A DNA stretch of 64,000 bases from Collinsella stercoris DSM 13279 (GTDB lineage Bacteria; Actinomycetota; Coriobacteriia; Coriobacteriales; Coriobacteriaceae), in assembly GCF_020735465.1 (NCBI RefSeq), contig NZ_CP085935.1, positions 806,001 through 870,000 of the forward strand, in the 5' to 3' direction. Under the pieces are notes generated by a model. It worked only from the letters and a program-made list of their open reading frames with translations. It did not search any database and was not told where the DNA came from. The stretch's first letter is position 1, and every line of letters starts with the position of its first letter. Shown here one piece after another: positions 36,889 to 45,983 of this stretch. The position numbers and the translations under genes are program-made.

Positions 36889-38070
36889 TCACGCGACCTT
36901 GCCGCGCGAGCGCCAAATCGACTGCACGATGCCGAACGCCGCGCACTGCATCAGCATAGACGATGAGCCGAAGCTGATAAAGGGCAGCGGGATGCCCGTG
37001 ACGGGCATGAGGCCGATGCACATGCCCACCTCCTCGAGCAGCTGAAACGTCCACATGCCCACGATGCCGATGCAGGCCAGCTGCAAGAACAGCGAGTCGG
37101 ACTGGTGCGCCACGCGGATGGTGGAGAAGATCAGGAGGGCGAACAGCGCGAGGAGGATCAAGGCTCCCAAAAACCCGAACTCCTCACTGAGGAGCGCGAA
37201 CACGAAGTCGGTGTGCGCCTCCGGCAGAAAGCCCGCGCCGCTTTGCGAGGCATTGCCGATGCCCTTGCCGAAAAAGCCGCCGGAACCCACGGCGATCAGC
37301 GACTGCAAGACGTTGTAGCCGGCATCGGACGTGTCGGACTCGGGATCGATGAAGACGAGGAGACGGTTCATCTGGTACTGCTTGAGCAGCACGTCTTTTC
37401 CCAGGACGCCGTCGAGGACCGAGTCGAGGGTCAGCACCACCGAGACGGCGCCCACCAGCACGGCGATCGTGCAGAGCACCCATTCCTTCTTGGGACCGCT
37501 CATCATGATGATGCAGGCGCCGGAAAAGAACACGACGAGTCCGCTGCCCAGATCGCCCGCGACGACGGCGGCCCCAAAGGGGATCGCGAGCATCCCGCAG
37601 AGCTTGACGTATTCGCGCACGCTGTCGATCCGCCCGTTGTACTGCGCCCCCAGCGACGCCATGAAGAAGATCGTGATGAGCTTGGCGAGCTCGACCGGCT
37701 GAAAGGTGAGGCCGATGAGGGGGATCTTGATCCAGCCCGTCATGCCCTTGGCGTTATACGACAAGCCGGGGATATAGGGGCTGAACAGCACGATCAGGTC
37801 GAGCACCAGCAGCACGGTCGTCATGCCCGCCAAGCCGGAGAAATCACGCCTCCAGCACAGGAACGCCAGCACGGCGCCCAGGCCGATGCCCACGAGCTGG
37901 CGCGAGAACGAGGCCTCCTCGATGGTGAGCGAGGCGGTCCATATCACCAGCGCGCCGTACGCGATAAGGCACACCCACGCCACGAGCACCGGGATGCTCA
38001 CCTTTTGCCGAAACCCGCCCTTGCCCGAGCTCATATGCTTGTTCACGCGCTTGAGCGTGTCCTGACCCAT
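36889..38070 (-). CDS. rodA: SEDS peptidoglycan polymerase RodA
   Basis: RodA polymerises lipid II glycan strands for cell elongation with its partner PBP2. The 393-residue protein has about ten membrane helices and the SEDS motifs GMTGWIKIPLIGLTFQPVELAK, EAHTDFVFALLSEEFGFLG and GIPLPFISFGSSS. The ATG at 38070 follows AGGTGAT; a GTG three codons upstream is possible. It follows the cognate PBP2 gene, as is standard. Confidence 0.95.
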   Translation of the reverse strand: MGQDTLKRVNKHMSSGKGGFRQKVSIPVLVAWVCLIAYGALVIWTASLTIEEASFSRQLVGIGLGAVLAFLCWRRDFSGLAGMTTVLLVLDLIVLFSPYIPGLSYNAKGMTGWIKIPLIGLTFQPVELAKLITIFFMASLGAQYNGRIDSVREYVKLCGMLAIPFGAAVVAGDLGSGLVVFFSGACIIMMSGPKKEWVLCTIAVLVGAVSVVLTLDSVLDGVLGKDVLLKQYQMNRLLVFIDPESDTSDAGYNVLQSLIAVGSGGFFGKGIGNASQSGAGFLPEAHTDFVFALLSEEFGFLGALILLALFALLIFSTIRVAHQSDSLFLQLACIGIVGMWTFQLLEEVGMCIGLMPVTGIPLPFISFGSSSMLMQCAAFGIVQSIWRSRGKVA

Positions 38071-38079
38071 GCTAATCAC

Positions 38080-40128
38080 CTACCTCGTGCTGTCGCCGCT
38101 CGTGTACGTCTGGTCATCGGGCGCGTCGTACAGGGCGCCCAGGACCGTGCGCACCGCGGGCATGGCGCACGTGGACCCGTAGCCGCCGCGCTCGACCATG
38201 GCGCACACCACATATTTGGGGTCGTCGAAGGGGGCGTACGCGATGAACCAGCCGTAGGGGTCCTCGCCGTCCTTCTCGCCGGTACCCGATTTGCCGGCGA
38301 CCTCGACGGGCAGATTGGTGAAGTGCGCGGCCGTCACGGGGGACTCCTCGTAGATCATCGAGTGGACGCCGCGATACACGACGTCCATCGCGCCCTCCGT
38401 CTCGATCTTGGCCGTGAGGCGCTTCTTGGGCTCGTATGCGTACGCGTCCCCCTCGCCGTCGCGCGCGACGGCGGACAGCAGGACATGGGGCGTCCACTCG
38501 ACCCCGCCCATCGCAAGACCGCAGTACGCGACGGCCATCTGAAGGGGCGTGACGAGGATATCGCCCTGCCCGATGGCGATGTTGGTCATGTCGCCGGCGT
38601 TCCACGCGCGCTGATCGGCGCTCCAGTCCTTGTGGTACTCCTCCTTCCAGGCCGAGTCGGGCACGCGGCCCGCCGCCTCGGAGGGAAGGTCGATCCCGGT
38701 CTTCGAGCCCAGGCCCCAGCGCCGGTACATCTCCTGCAGGCCCTCGGGGTTGTCCTCGTCGTAGAAGAAGTTCTTGCCCAGATCGTAAAAGACCACGTCG
38801 CACGAGTCGCGGATGCCCGTCTCGAGATTGCGTACCCCGTGGCCCGACTCGAGCCAGCATTTCTTGCCCCACGCCTCGCCCAGGCCGGTCCACCATCCGG
38901 TGCAGGTGGAGGACATGGCCGCCGTATAGACGCCGTACTCCATGCCGGCGAGCGACGTGAAGGGCTTGATGGTGGAAGCGGACATGTATTGACCGCCGAT
39001 GACGCGGTTGAGCAGCGGATGCCCGCCCTCGTCGTCGTTGAGCTGGCTCCAGGCGTCGGATGACACGCCGCCCACGAATACCGAGGGGTCGAACGTGGGC
39101 GCTGACGCCATGCCCAGCACCTCGCCGTTGGTGCAGTCGATGCAGACGCACGACCCGCCCGAAGGGCTGTTGCCGGTGTTCTCGGCGACCTCGAACGCCT
39201 TCTTGAGCCCCTCCTCGCATGCGCGCTGGACCTTGAGGTCGATGGTGAGCTTGATGTCGCTGCCGGGTTTCGCGGGCACCGCGCCCGCCTGGCCGGTCAC
39301 GTTGCCGTCGGCGTCGACCCTCACCGTCTGCTCGCCGCGGATGCCCTGCAGCAGGTTCTCGTAGTAATACTCGACGCCGGATTGGCCCACCTGGTCGCCC
39401 GACTGGTACACGATCTTGCCGGCGCGCTCCTCGTCGGACAGCTCGTCCTGCGCGTCCAGCTGCTCCTGGGTGACCGTGCCCGTGTAGCCCACCAGGTGGC
39501 AGGCGAGCGTGCCGTTGGGGTAGGAGCGCTCCGTGCGCGCGGCGATGCTCACCCCGGGGAACTGGTCGATGTGCTCCATGATGTAGCCGATCGTCGAGCG
39601 GCGCACGTCGGAGGCGATGGTGTGCTGGCTTTGAGCGCCCTCCGTGTTATCCTGGATGTTGCGCAGCACCGCCATGTAGGGCATGCCCAGCACGTTGGCC
39701 AGGTGACGGACCACGACCGTGTTCTCCGCCAAGTCGCGGTAGGCGACGATCGCGAGCGAGGAGCGGTTGTCGACGATGGGCTCGCCGTTGCGGTCCAAGA
39801 TCCTGCCGCGCGGCGCGGGCGTGGTGACCACGCGCGTGCGGTTCTTCTCGGCGAGCTCGTCGTAGTGGTCCGAGGAGACCATCTGCATGCTCCACAGCTT
39901 GGCGACGATCGCCGCGAACACGGTGCCCACGCCGGCCGTGAGCAACTTGAAGCGCCCGTTGGACTTGACGCCCGAGGTGCTCCCCTCGCCCTCGGAGGCC
40001 CGCGGGCGCGTGCCGGTCGACGTGTCGAACGTGAACTTGCCCGAATACCCCCTCAAAAAGAGCAGGGCGCCGATGATCGCCGCGGCGAGAATGCACCCGG
40101 CGATGATGACGATGAGCTGAGCGTTCAT
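38080..40128 (-). CDS. mrdA: Penicillin-binding protein 2 (elongasome transpeptidase)
   Basis: PBP2 crosslinks peptidoglycan in the Rod complex. The 682-residue protein has the dimerisation domain (RGRILDRNGEPIVDN) and transpeptidase motifs S385-T-I-K388, S442-C-D444 and K613-S-G615. SxD in place of SxN is normal for PBP2. Unusually, two hydrophobic segments are present, at about 5-27 and 62-83, separated by a charged Ser/Thr/Gly linker; most class B PBPs have one. The ATG at 40128 is the first in frame. Confidence 0.94.
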   Translation of the reverse strand: MNAQLIVIIAGCILAAAIIGALLFLRGYSGKFTFDTSTGTRPRASEGEGSTSGVKSNGRFKLLTAGVGTVFAAIVAKLWSMQMVSSDHYDELAEKNRTRVVTTPAPRGRILDRNGEPIVDNRSSLAIVAYRDLAENTVVVRHLANVLGMPYMAVLRNIQDNTEGAQSQHTIASDVRRSTIGYIMEHIDQFPGVSIAARTERSYPNGTLACHLVGYTGTVTQEQLDAQDELSDEERAGKIVYQSGDQVGQSGVEYYYENLLQGIRGEQTVRVDADGNVTGQAGAVPAKPGSDIKLTIDLKVQRACEEGLKKAFEVAENTGNSPSGGSCVCIDCTNGEVLGMASAPTFDPSVFVGGVSSDAWSQLNDDEGGHPLLNRVIGGQYMSASTIKPFTSLAGMEYGVYTAAMSSTCTGWWTGLGEAWGKKCWLESGHGVRNLETGIRDSCDVVFYDLGKNFFYDEDNPEGLQEMYRRWGLGSKTGIDLPSEAAGRVPDSAWKEEYHKDWSADQRAWNAGDMTNIAIGQGDILVTPLQMAVAYCGLAMGGVEWTPHVLLSAVARDGEGDAYAYEPKKRLTAKIETEGAMDVVYRGVHSMIYEESPVTAAHFTNLPVEVAGKSGTGEKDGEDPYGWFIAYAPFDDPKYVVCAMVERGGYGSTCAMPAVRTVLGALYDAPDDQTYTSGDSTR

Positions 40129-40133
40129 ATGGC

Positions 40134-40700
40134 CTACCTCAGGCCCTTATACCGCGTGCCGCCATAGGACAGGCCGCGGCGCCCGCGACCCGTGCGTCCG
40201 TGGGCGCCGCCCTGGCCGCCCAAGATGAGCAGCGGCACGCACGCGACCAGGTCGAGAAGGCTCGAGGCGAGGCCGTGGACGCCGACCGAGATGAGGACGT
40301 TTGACTCGATGCCCATGAAGAAGAGGCCGAGGCCGTAGAGCACGTTGACAGCGATCACGGCGAGCACGACCACGCGGACCGTCTGCATGCCGAGACCGGA
40401 CGAGAGCCCACGGGACATCAGCGCGACGGCGTACCCCATGACCGCGAGGAGCAAAGCCATGAAGCCCACCGGTGAGGTGGTGGTCAGGTCGTAGAACAAA
40501 CCGGAGAAAAACCCGATGTAGACGAGCGCGCGCGAATCGCCCGAGATGGCGAGCGATGCCGTGAGCACGAGCATGAAGTTGAAGCGCCCGCCGAACAGCG
40601 AGATCTGGGGCGCAAGGGCCACCTGCAGAACGGCGCATGCGACGATCGTGGCTATGAATGCGGAGCGCGTCCGCCCCGAGTTGTTCAGTTCGAGTCCCAT
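40134..40700 (-). CDS. mreD: Rod shape-determining protein MreD
   Basis: MreD is the small polytopic membrane component of the elongasome. The 188-residue protein has five or six hydrophobic segments and the MreD pattern (FNFMLVLTASLAISGDSRALVYIGFFSGLFYD). A basic Gly/Arg-rich tail follows the last helix. It lies between mreC and the PBP2 gene with gaps of 8 and 5 bp. Confidence 0.9.
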   Translation of the reverse strand: MGLELNNSGRTRSAFIATIVACAVLQVALAPQISLFGGRFNFMLVLTASLAISGDSRALVYIGFFSGLFYDLTTTSPVGFMALLLAVMGYAVALMSRGLSSGLGMQTVRVVVLAVIAVNVLYGLGLFFMGIESNVLISVGVHGLASSLLDLVACVPLLILGGQGGAHGRTGRGRRGLSYGGTRYKGLR

Positions 40701-40708
40701 GCCCTCCC

Positions 40709-41686
40709 CTATTCGTCAGTGCCGGACGATCCGTCTTGACCGCCTGCGTCCTGGCCCGCATCGCCCTGAGCGTCCGAGCCGCCCTGAGGCACGCCGTTGG
40801 CGGAGTCGACCTCCTCGTCGGACGCTATCTGGTCCTCCGAGACCGAGGTGATCACCAGCACCTCCTCGTTGCTTTCCGCCGAGGAGGCCGCACGCACGAC
40901 GATGGTGTAGTACACCGCGTTGGGCGCGCGGTCGATCGACGCCACGGTTCCGAGCGGCAGCCCCTTGGGGAACGTGCCGCCGATGCCGGAGGTGATGACG
41001 ATATCGCCCGTCGCCACCTCGGCGTCGGACACGACGTACTCGAGGCGAAGGGTACCGTCGGCCTGCCCCTGGAGCACGCCCTGGGCGCGCGAGCCCTGGA
41101 TCATGGCCGAGACGCCCGACTGGTCATCGGTGATGAGCCGGACGGTCGAGGTGTTGGCCGAGACCTCGATGATCTGCCCGATCACCCCGCCCGCGCTGCA
41201 CACGGGCATCCCGACCTCGAACCCCGAGGCGGAGCCCTTGTCGATGATCACGGAGTCGGTCCAGGCGTCACCCGTCGAGCCGATGATGCGCGCGGCCGTA
41301 GACTCGAGGCTGTAGGTCGACTTGAGGCCCACGAGCTTCTCGAGGCGCTCGGCGGTCTCCTGCGCCTCGGAGAGCTCGGCGACCTGGGCGGTGAGTTCCT
41401 CGTTGCGCTTCTTGAGCTCGGAGAGCGTCTCGGAGGACGCGGTCGCGTTCTGGGCGATGTTGCCCAGGGCGCCGAACGGCGCCGCCACGGCGCTCCCGAG
41501 CATGCGCACGGGCGAGGTGACGGTCATGACGCCCCCGCGCACGGCATGGATGGGGCCCGTATCGCCCTCGCGCAGGTAGAACGTGAGCAGCAGAAGGGAG
41601 ATGACGCATAAAACAATCAACGGGCGTCCACCCGTTGATTGTCGCGCGTTATGCAGGTTTGAGGAGTACTTGGGTTTGCTTCCCAC
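40709..41686 (-). CDS. mreC: Rod shape-determining protein MreC
   Basis: MreC is the bitopic scaffold that activates PBP2-RodA. The 325-residue product has a membrane helix (about 22-40), a coiled coil (about 80-118) and the beta-barrel domain (SVIIDKGSASGFEVGMPVCS). A 40-residue acidic Gly/Gln/Asp tail ends it. The start is GTG at 41686 with AAAGGG upstream. It follows mreB by 20 bp. Confidence 0.93.
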   Translation of the reverse strand: MGSKPKYSSNLHNARQSTGGRPLIVLCVISLLLLTFYLREGDTGPIHAVRGGVMTVTSPVRMLGSAVAAPFGALGNIAQNATASSETLSELKKRNEELTAQVAELSEAQETAERLEKLVGLKSTYSLESTAARIIGSTGDAWTDSVIIDKGSASGFEVGMPVCSAGGVIGQIIEVSANTSTVRLITDDQSGVSAMIQGSRAQGVLQGQADGTLRLEYVVSDAEVATGDIVITSGIGGTFPKGLPLGTVASIDRAPNAVYYTIVVRAASSAESNEEVLVITSVSEDQIASDEEVDSANGVPQGGSDAQGDAGQDAGGQDGSSGTDE

Positions 41687-41706
41687 AAGACGCCCTTTCG
41701 TCGCAG

Positions 41707-42750
41707 TTAGGCGTTGCTCTGGACGAACCCGCCGTCGAACGCGTTGGCCTCGAGCACGCGGGCACAGCCGTTCACCACGTTGTCCAGGGCGGTCGGGCTC
41801 ACGTTGACGGCGACGCCGGTCTCATCGCGCAGGCGAACATCCAGGCCGCGCAGCATGGCGCCGCCGCCCGTGAGCAGGATGCCGTAGTACATGAGGTCGG
41901 AGGCGAGGTCGGGCGGCGTCGCGTCGAGCGCGTCCTTGACGGCCTTGGTCATCTCGTCGAGCGGCTTGTTGAGCGCGCGGCGGATCTCCTCGCTCTCGAT
42001 GCGGACCGTCTTGGGCAGGCCGCTGATCACATCGCGTCCATTGACCTCGACGTCGAGCTCATCTTTGAGGGGGACGGCGGAGCCCACCTTGATCTTGATG
42101 TCCTCGGCCGTGCGCTCGCCGATGGCCAGGTTGTACGCGTCGCGCACGTGCTGCAGGATCGCCTGGTCGAATTCGTCGCCGGCGATGCGTATGGACTGCG
42201 ACACGACGATGCCGCCCATGGCGATGACGGCGACCTCGGTGGTGCCGCCGCCGATATCGATGACCATGGAACCCGTGGGCTCCTCGACGGGGAGGTCGGC
42301 GCCGATCGCGGCCGCCATGGGCTCCTCGATGAGGTAGGCCTGGCGGGCACCCGCCTGGATCGTCGCCTCGAAGACGGCGCGCTTCTCGACGGACGTCACG
42401 CCGGAGGGAACGCAGACGACCACGCGGGGGCGCGGCGTCCACGGATAGCGCTTCTCGCTCGCCTTGTCGATGAAGTAGCGCAGCATGGCCTCGGTCACGT
42501 CGAAATCGGCGATGACGCCGTCCTTGAGCGGTCGGACGGCGACGATGTTGCCGGGCGTGCGGCCGAGCATGCGCTTGGCCTCGATGCCGACGGCCAAGAT
42601 GCGCTCGTCGTTCTTGTCGATGGCGACGACGGAGGGCTCGCGAATGACGATGCCCTTGCCGCGAACCGAGACAAGCGTGTTGGCCGTGCCGAGGTCGATC
42701 GCCAGATCGCCGTCATATTGGCCGAAGAACATGTCCATCAAAGAAAACAA
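41707..42750 (-). CDS. mreB: Actin-like cell-shape protein MreB
   Basis: MreB filaments orient wall synthesis in rod cells. The 347-residue protein has the actin-fold motifs AIDLGTANTLV, the phosphate-2 loop MVIDIGGGTTEVAVI and GILLTGGGAMLRGLD. I place the start at TTG 42750 because AGGAG lies exactly 5 bp upstream; ATGs at 42738 and 42732 are alternatives with no good site. It heads mreBCD-mrdA-rodA. The 104-bp gap upstream holds a TACACT that could be a -10. Confidence 0.93.
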   Translation of the reverse strand: MFSLMDMFFGQYDGDLAIDLGTANTLVSVRGKGIVIREPSVVAIDKNDERILAVGIEAKRMLGRTPGNIVAVRPLKDGVIADFDVTEAMLRYFIDKASEKRYPWTPRPRVVVCVPSGVTSVEKRAVFEATIQAGARQAYLIEEPMAAAIGADLPVEEPTGSMVIDIGGGTTEVAVIAMGGIVVSQSIRIAGDEFDQAILQHVRDAYNLAIGERTAEDIKIKVGSAVPLKDELDVEVNGRDVISGLPKTVRIESEEIRRALNKPLDEMTKAVKDALDATPPDLASDLMYYGILLTGGGAMLRGLDVRLRDETGVAVNVSPTALDNVVNGCARVLEANAFDGGFVQSNA

Positions 42751-42854
42751 GTCTGCTCCTACGTCAAACTCAACGTGCCGGTTCTCAAAAGTGTACCGTG
42801 CGAGCCCCGCGCGCCGAACGGCGGCCGCAAGGAACGCACGGCTTGCACATCTTC

Positions 42855-44126
42855 CTACTCCGCAGAGGTCTCGACGTCGAAGTCGGTGGAGATGCTCGAG
42901 ACGGCCCACCCGAGGCCCTCTCGCACAAAACCGACCTCGTACGTCATCTCGCCGCCCTGCTTGAGGGTGACGTTGACCGTGGCGGTGGTCTCGCTCATGC
43001 CCGCGTCCATGCCCTCGATGGTCGCCGTGGCATCGAGCGGGATGCTCGCGGAGATGACCGCCTTTTGGCTCTCGTCGAGCCCCGAGGCGAGGTACTCGTC
43101 GGTATCGGCGCCGTCCGTCGCGGCCTGGAACAGCTTGGAGAGCACGTCCTGCTGCGAGGGGATGCCAAAGCCGCGCGTGTAGGCGAACGCCGCCCCGCCG
43201 CCGGCGATGAGCAGGACGATCAGGATGACGATGAACACCTTGAGCCCGGTGTGGCGATGCTTGCGGCGCACCTTGGTCTCGGCGCGATCCTGCTGCACCA
43301 TCTCCTGCTCGGAAAGGGTGAAAAAGCCCGTGTCGGAGGGGTCGGGCATGAAGTTGCCGGACTGCCCCAACGGGTCGAGCGGGTCGACGCCGGTGGTATA
43401 GGAGCCCGTGGACGCGACCATGCTCGAGGAGGCGGACAGGGTGTCCTTTGCGCGCTCGAAGGCGTCGCGCTGGTCGGCGGTGAGTTGGTAGATGCCGTCG
43501 GCCGTGGCGTTGTTGAACGCGTCCACCGCGTCGGTGAAGCGGTTGGCGGCGACGTAGGCCTGCCCCAGGCCGGCGCTGATGGCGCGCGAGTCGTCGCGCG
43601 GGCCGGCGAAGTCGAGGGCGGTGCGATAGGACTCGATGGCGTCCTCGGGACGCTGGAGTCCCACAAAGCAATCGCCCAGGCTCGCGAGCGCCCCGGCGGG
43701 CGCGGGGTTGGTGCCGTCGATGGCGGCCTGGCGGTAGGCCACGCCCGCCTCGGTGAGGTTGCCGAGCTTCTTGAGCGCGTCGCCCAAGCCCAAGTACGCC
43801 TTGTAGGGGGTCGCGTAGCTGGCGTCCTGCGTGGCCGCGGAGAACGCGGAGACCGCCGAGCGCACGTCGCCGGAGGACATGAGTGCCTTGCCCTGGTTGG
43901 TGAGCAGGGCGCCGCGCTTGCCGTAGGCGTCGTCGCGCAGCGCGGCGTCGTAGGCCTCGACCGCGTCGGCATAGCGGCCCAGGCGCATGAGGGAGTTGCC
44001 GCGCAGGTGGTCGGCCTCACCGGCGAGCTCGGAGGGGTCCTTGGCGGCGGCGAACAACTGCGCGGCGGCGGCGAAGTCACCGGTGCGGTACGCGTTGCGC
44101 GCCTGATCCAGAACTTGGGTGTTCAC
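42855..44126 (-). CDS. Tetratricopeptide-repeat membrane protein
   Basis: The 423-residue product has about six TPR-like repeats in residues 1-230 (e.g. GNSLMRLGRYADAVEAYDAAL), a linker, a membrane helix (about 293-315) and an extracytoplasmic C-terminal domain of about 100 residues. TPR on the cytoplasmic side and a small outer domain suggest a scaffold. It lies between the cyclophilin gene and mreB on the same strand, so a role in cell-envelope growth is possible. The start is GTG at 44126 with GAGGAG. Function unknown. Confidence 0.75.
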   Translation of the reverse strand: MNTQVLDQARNAYRTGDFAAAAQLFAAAKDPSELAGEADHLRGNSLMRLGRYADAVEAYDAALRDDAYGKRGALLTNQGKALMSSGDVRSAVSAFSAATQDASYATPYKAYLGLGDALKKLGNLTEAGVAYRQAAIDGTNPAPAGALASLGDCFVGLQRPEDAIESYRTALDFAGPRDDSRAISAGLGQAYVAANRFTDAVDAFNNATADGIYQLTADQRDAFERAKDTLSASSSMVASTGSYTTGVDPLDPLGQSGNFMPDPSDTGFFTLSEQEMVQQDRAETKVRRKHRHTGLKVFIVILIVLLIAGGGAAFAYTRGFGIPSQQDVLSKLFQAATDGADTDEYLASGLDESQKAVISASIPLDATATIEGMDAGMSETTATVNVTLKQGGEMTYEVGFVREGLGWAVSSISTDFDVETSAE

Positions 44127-44174
44127 GTGTGCTCCTCTAATTGTGCGTGCGATACATGGGTGATGCCCGAACGG

Positions 44175-44714
44175 CTATGCCTCGTGGACGATCTCTACGC
44201 TCACGATCTCGTCCCCGGCGCGAAGCGCGGAAATGACGTCCTTGCCCTCGAGCGTGGAACCGAAGACGGTATAGCCCGAGTCGAGGTTGTGCTGCGGCCC
44301 CAGGCAAAAATAGAACTGGGAGCCCGCTGAGTTGGGGTCCATAGAGCGCGCCATGGCGAGCGCGCCGTCCACATGGCTGTTGCGGGGGTTCGTGGAGAAC
44401 TCCTCCTTGATGCACCAGCCGGGACCGCCGGTGCCGGGCTGGCCATCCGGGCCGGGCAGCCCGGCGGCGACCTGCTCGCACGTCATGTCGCGCGTGTTGG
44501 GGCACCCGCCCTGGATAACGAAACCGGGAACGTAGCGGTGGAACTTGAGGCCGTCGTAAAAGCCCATGGTCGCGAGCTCGCAGAAATTGGCGACGTGGAT
44601 GGGAGCGCCCTCGCAGTCCAGCGCGACGCGGATGGCGCCCTTCGAGGTCTCGAACACGGCGGTCTCGTCACCGACGAGCTGGTACTCGGGCGTGCGGGTC
44701 TTCCTATTGAACAT
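44175..44714 (-). CDS. Cyclophilin-type peptidyl-prolyl cis-trans isomerase
   Basis: The 179-residue protein is a single cyclophilin domain: FETSKGAIRVALDCEGAPIHVANF, FHRYVPGFVIQGGCPN, QFYFCLGPQHNLD and YTVFGSTLEGKDVI. It has no signal peptide, so it acts in the cytoplasm. The loop GLPGPDGQPGTGGPGWCIKEEF is the long Gly/Pro insertion seen in one bacterial subgroup. ATG at 44714 follows GGGGAGG. It has its own extended -10 promoter. Confidence 0.95.
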   Translation of the reverse strand: MFNRKTRTPEYQLVGDETAVFETSKGAIRVALDCEGAPIHVANFCELATMGFYDGLKFHRYVPGFVIQGGCPNTRDMTCEQVAAGLPGPDGQPGTGGPGWCIKEEFSTNPRNSHVDGALAMARSMDPNSAGSQFYFCLGPQHNLDSGYTVFGSTLEGKDVISALRAGDEIVSVEIVHEA

Positions 44715-44750
44715 GGGCGTCCTCCCCTGTCATCGTTGCATACAGGGTAC

Positions 44751-44759
44751 ATAGTAGCA
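44751..44759 (-). promoter_or_regulatory. Candidate extended -10 promoter for the cyclophilin gene
   Basis: On the minus strand TGCTACTAT (44759-44751) fits TGn-TATAAT, 36 bp before the ATG. No strong -35 was seen. Confidence 0.5.
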
Positions 44760-44786
44760 CGCGACCGGACGTACGGGCCGGGTGCT

Positions 44787-45983
44787 TTATTTCTCTACCG
44801 GCTTCCACGCGGAAACGTTCTGCTCGTACTGGACCACATCGACGGCCTTGCCGTCGACTTTCTCGACCTCGCGCAGGGGGGCCAAGATCTCGTCCTGGTG
44901 GTCAGCGGGCCGCTCGTCCTCCCCCAGGGCGAGGTTGATGTCCCACGAGCGGCACAGGACGTCCACGCGGTTGTACGTCCACGTCGCGAGCTGCCGCATG
45001 TGCTCGACGTCCTGCGCATAGGCGGTGTCGTCCGACAGGACGAGCGCGTCGATGTCGTCGAGCACGCCCGTAAGGGAGTCCCTCAGATCATATGCGCCCC
45101 GCGACGCCTCGCGCCGCTGCGCCGCGTCCTTGACGAGGTACTGGCCGTTGTAGGTTTCGACCACGGGGCCGATCTGGTCTTGCAGCTCCACGATGCGCGC
45201 GTAGATGGCGCTCAGGCGCTGGTACGCCTCGGCCTCGGAAAGCGTCGAGTCGTTCACCTGGGCGGAATCGGCGGACTCGTCATCCTCGACATCCGCGGGC
45301 GCATCCTCGGCATCGGCGTCGTCCTCGGGAACCTGCCGGCTGGGGAACATGTCGCTCGCCGCGCTCTCGAATGACGCGTAGAAGCCGGGCATCACGCCGA
45401 GGGGGTCGGTGCCGACAAACCATGCGCCGCCCGCGACGAGCGCGACGCACGCCGCCAGGGCGATCCAGCGTCCCCGACGGGGCTTGGCATAGGGGTCGGC
45501 GCCGTCAGCGGCGTCCTCGCCCTGCTGGGGAAGGGGGCGCCGGGAGCCCGAGCGGGAGGAACCCGAACGAGGGGCCACATCCACCGCGGAGCGAACCTCG
45601 TCGGAATCGATCACGCTCGTGGCGTCCCCGTCAAACGCGCCCAACACGGGGCCCGCGTCGCTCGTCGCCTCGGGAGCGGACACCGCACCGGCGATCATGT
45701 CCGACGTCAGGCGCGGGAAGCTCGCCGTCTTGCCTGCGGCGAGATCCAGGGCGGCGGAATTCTGGGAGAGGATGCCGGGCGCGGGCCTGCCGCACTTGGG
45801 GCAGGTGCGGTCCTCGGCGCTCAGGCGGGCGCCGCAGCCCTCGCAGAAGATGAACTCAGAGACGGAGTCGCATGCGGGGTCGTGCGCCGGCGAGACGCCG
45901 TCGGGGCCGGTAAGAGCGGCGCCGCACGAGGGGCAGTGCGTGGACTCATCGGGTGCGGTGGAGTTGCAGATGGGGCAGATCAC
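44787..45983 (-). CDS. Membrane protein with two N-terminal zinc ribbons
   Basis: The 398-residue protein begins with two zinc ribbons, C3-C6-C17-C20 and C47-C50-C61-C64, then an acidic/Ser-rich stretch, one membrane helix (about 173-190), a second acidic stretch and a helical outer domain of about 150 residues. Similar zinc-ribbon membrane proteins are common in Actinobacteria with unknown roles. The GTG start at 45983 overlaps the P-type ATPase stop (GTGA), implying coupled translation and perhaps a shared task. I do not recognise a function. Confidence 0.7.
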   Translation of the reverse strand: MICPICNSTAPDESTHCPSCGAALTGPDGVSPAHDPACDSVSEFIFCEGCGARLSAEDRTCPKCGRPAPGILSQNSAALDLAAGKTASFPRLTSDMIAGAVSAPEATSDAGPVLGAFDGDATSVIDSDEVRSAVDVAPRSGSSRSGSRRPLPQQGEDAADGADPYAKPRRGRWIALAACVALVAGGAWFVGTDPLGVMPGFYASFESAASDMFPSRQVPEDDADAEDAPADVEDDESADSAQVNDSTLSEAEAYQRLSAIYARIVELQDQIGPVVETYNGQYLVKDAAQRREASRGAYDLRDSLTGVLDDIDALVLSDDTAYAQDVEHMRQLATWTYNRVDVLCRSWDINLALGEDERPADHQDEILAPLREVEKVDGKAVDVVQYEQNVSAWKPVEK

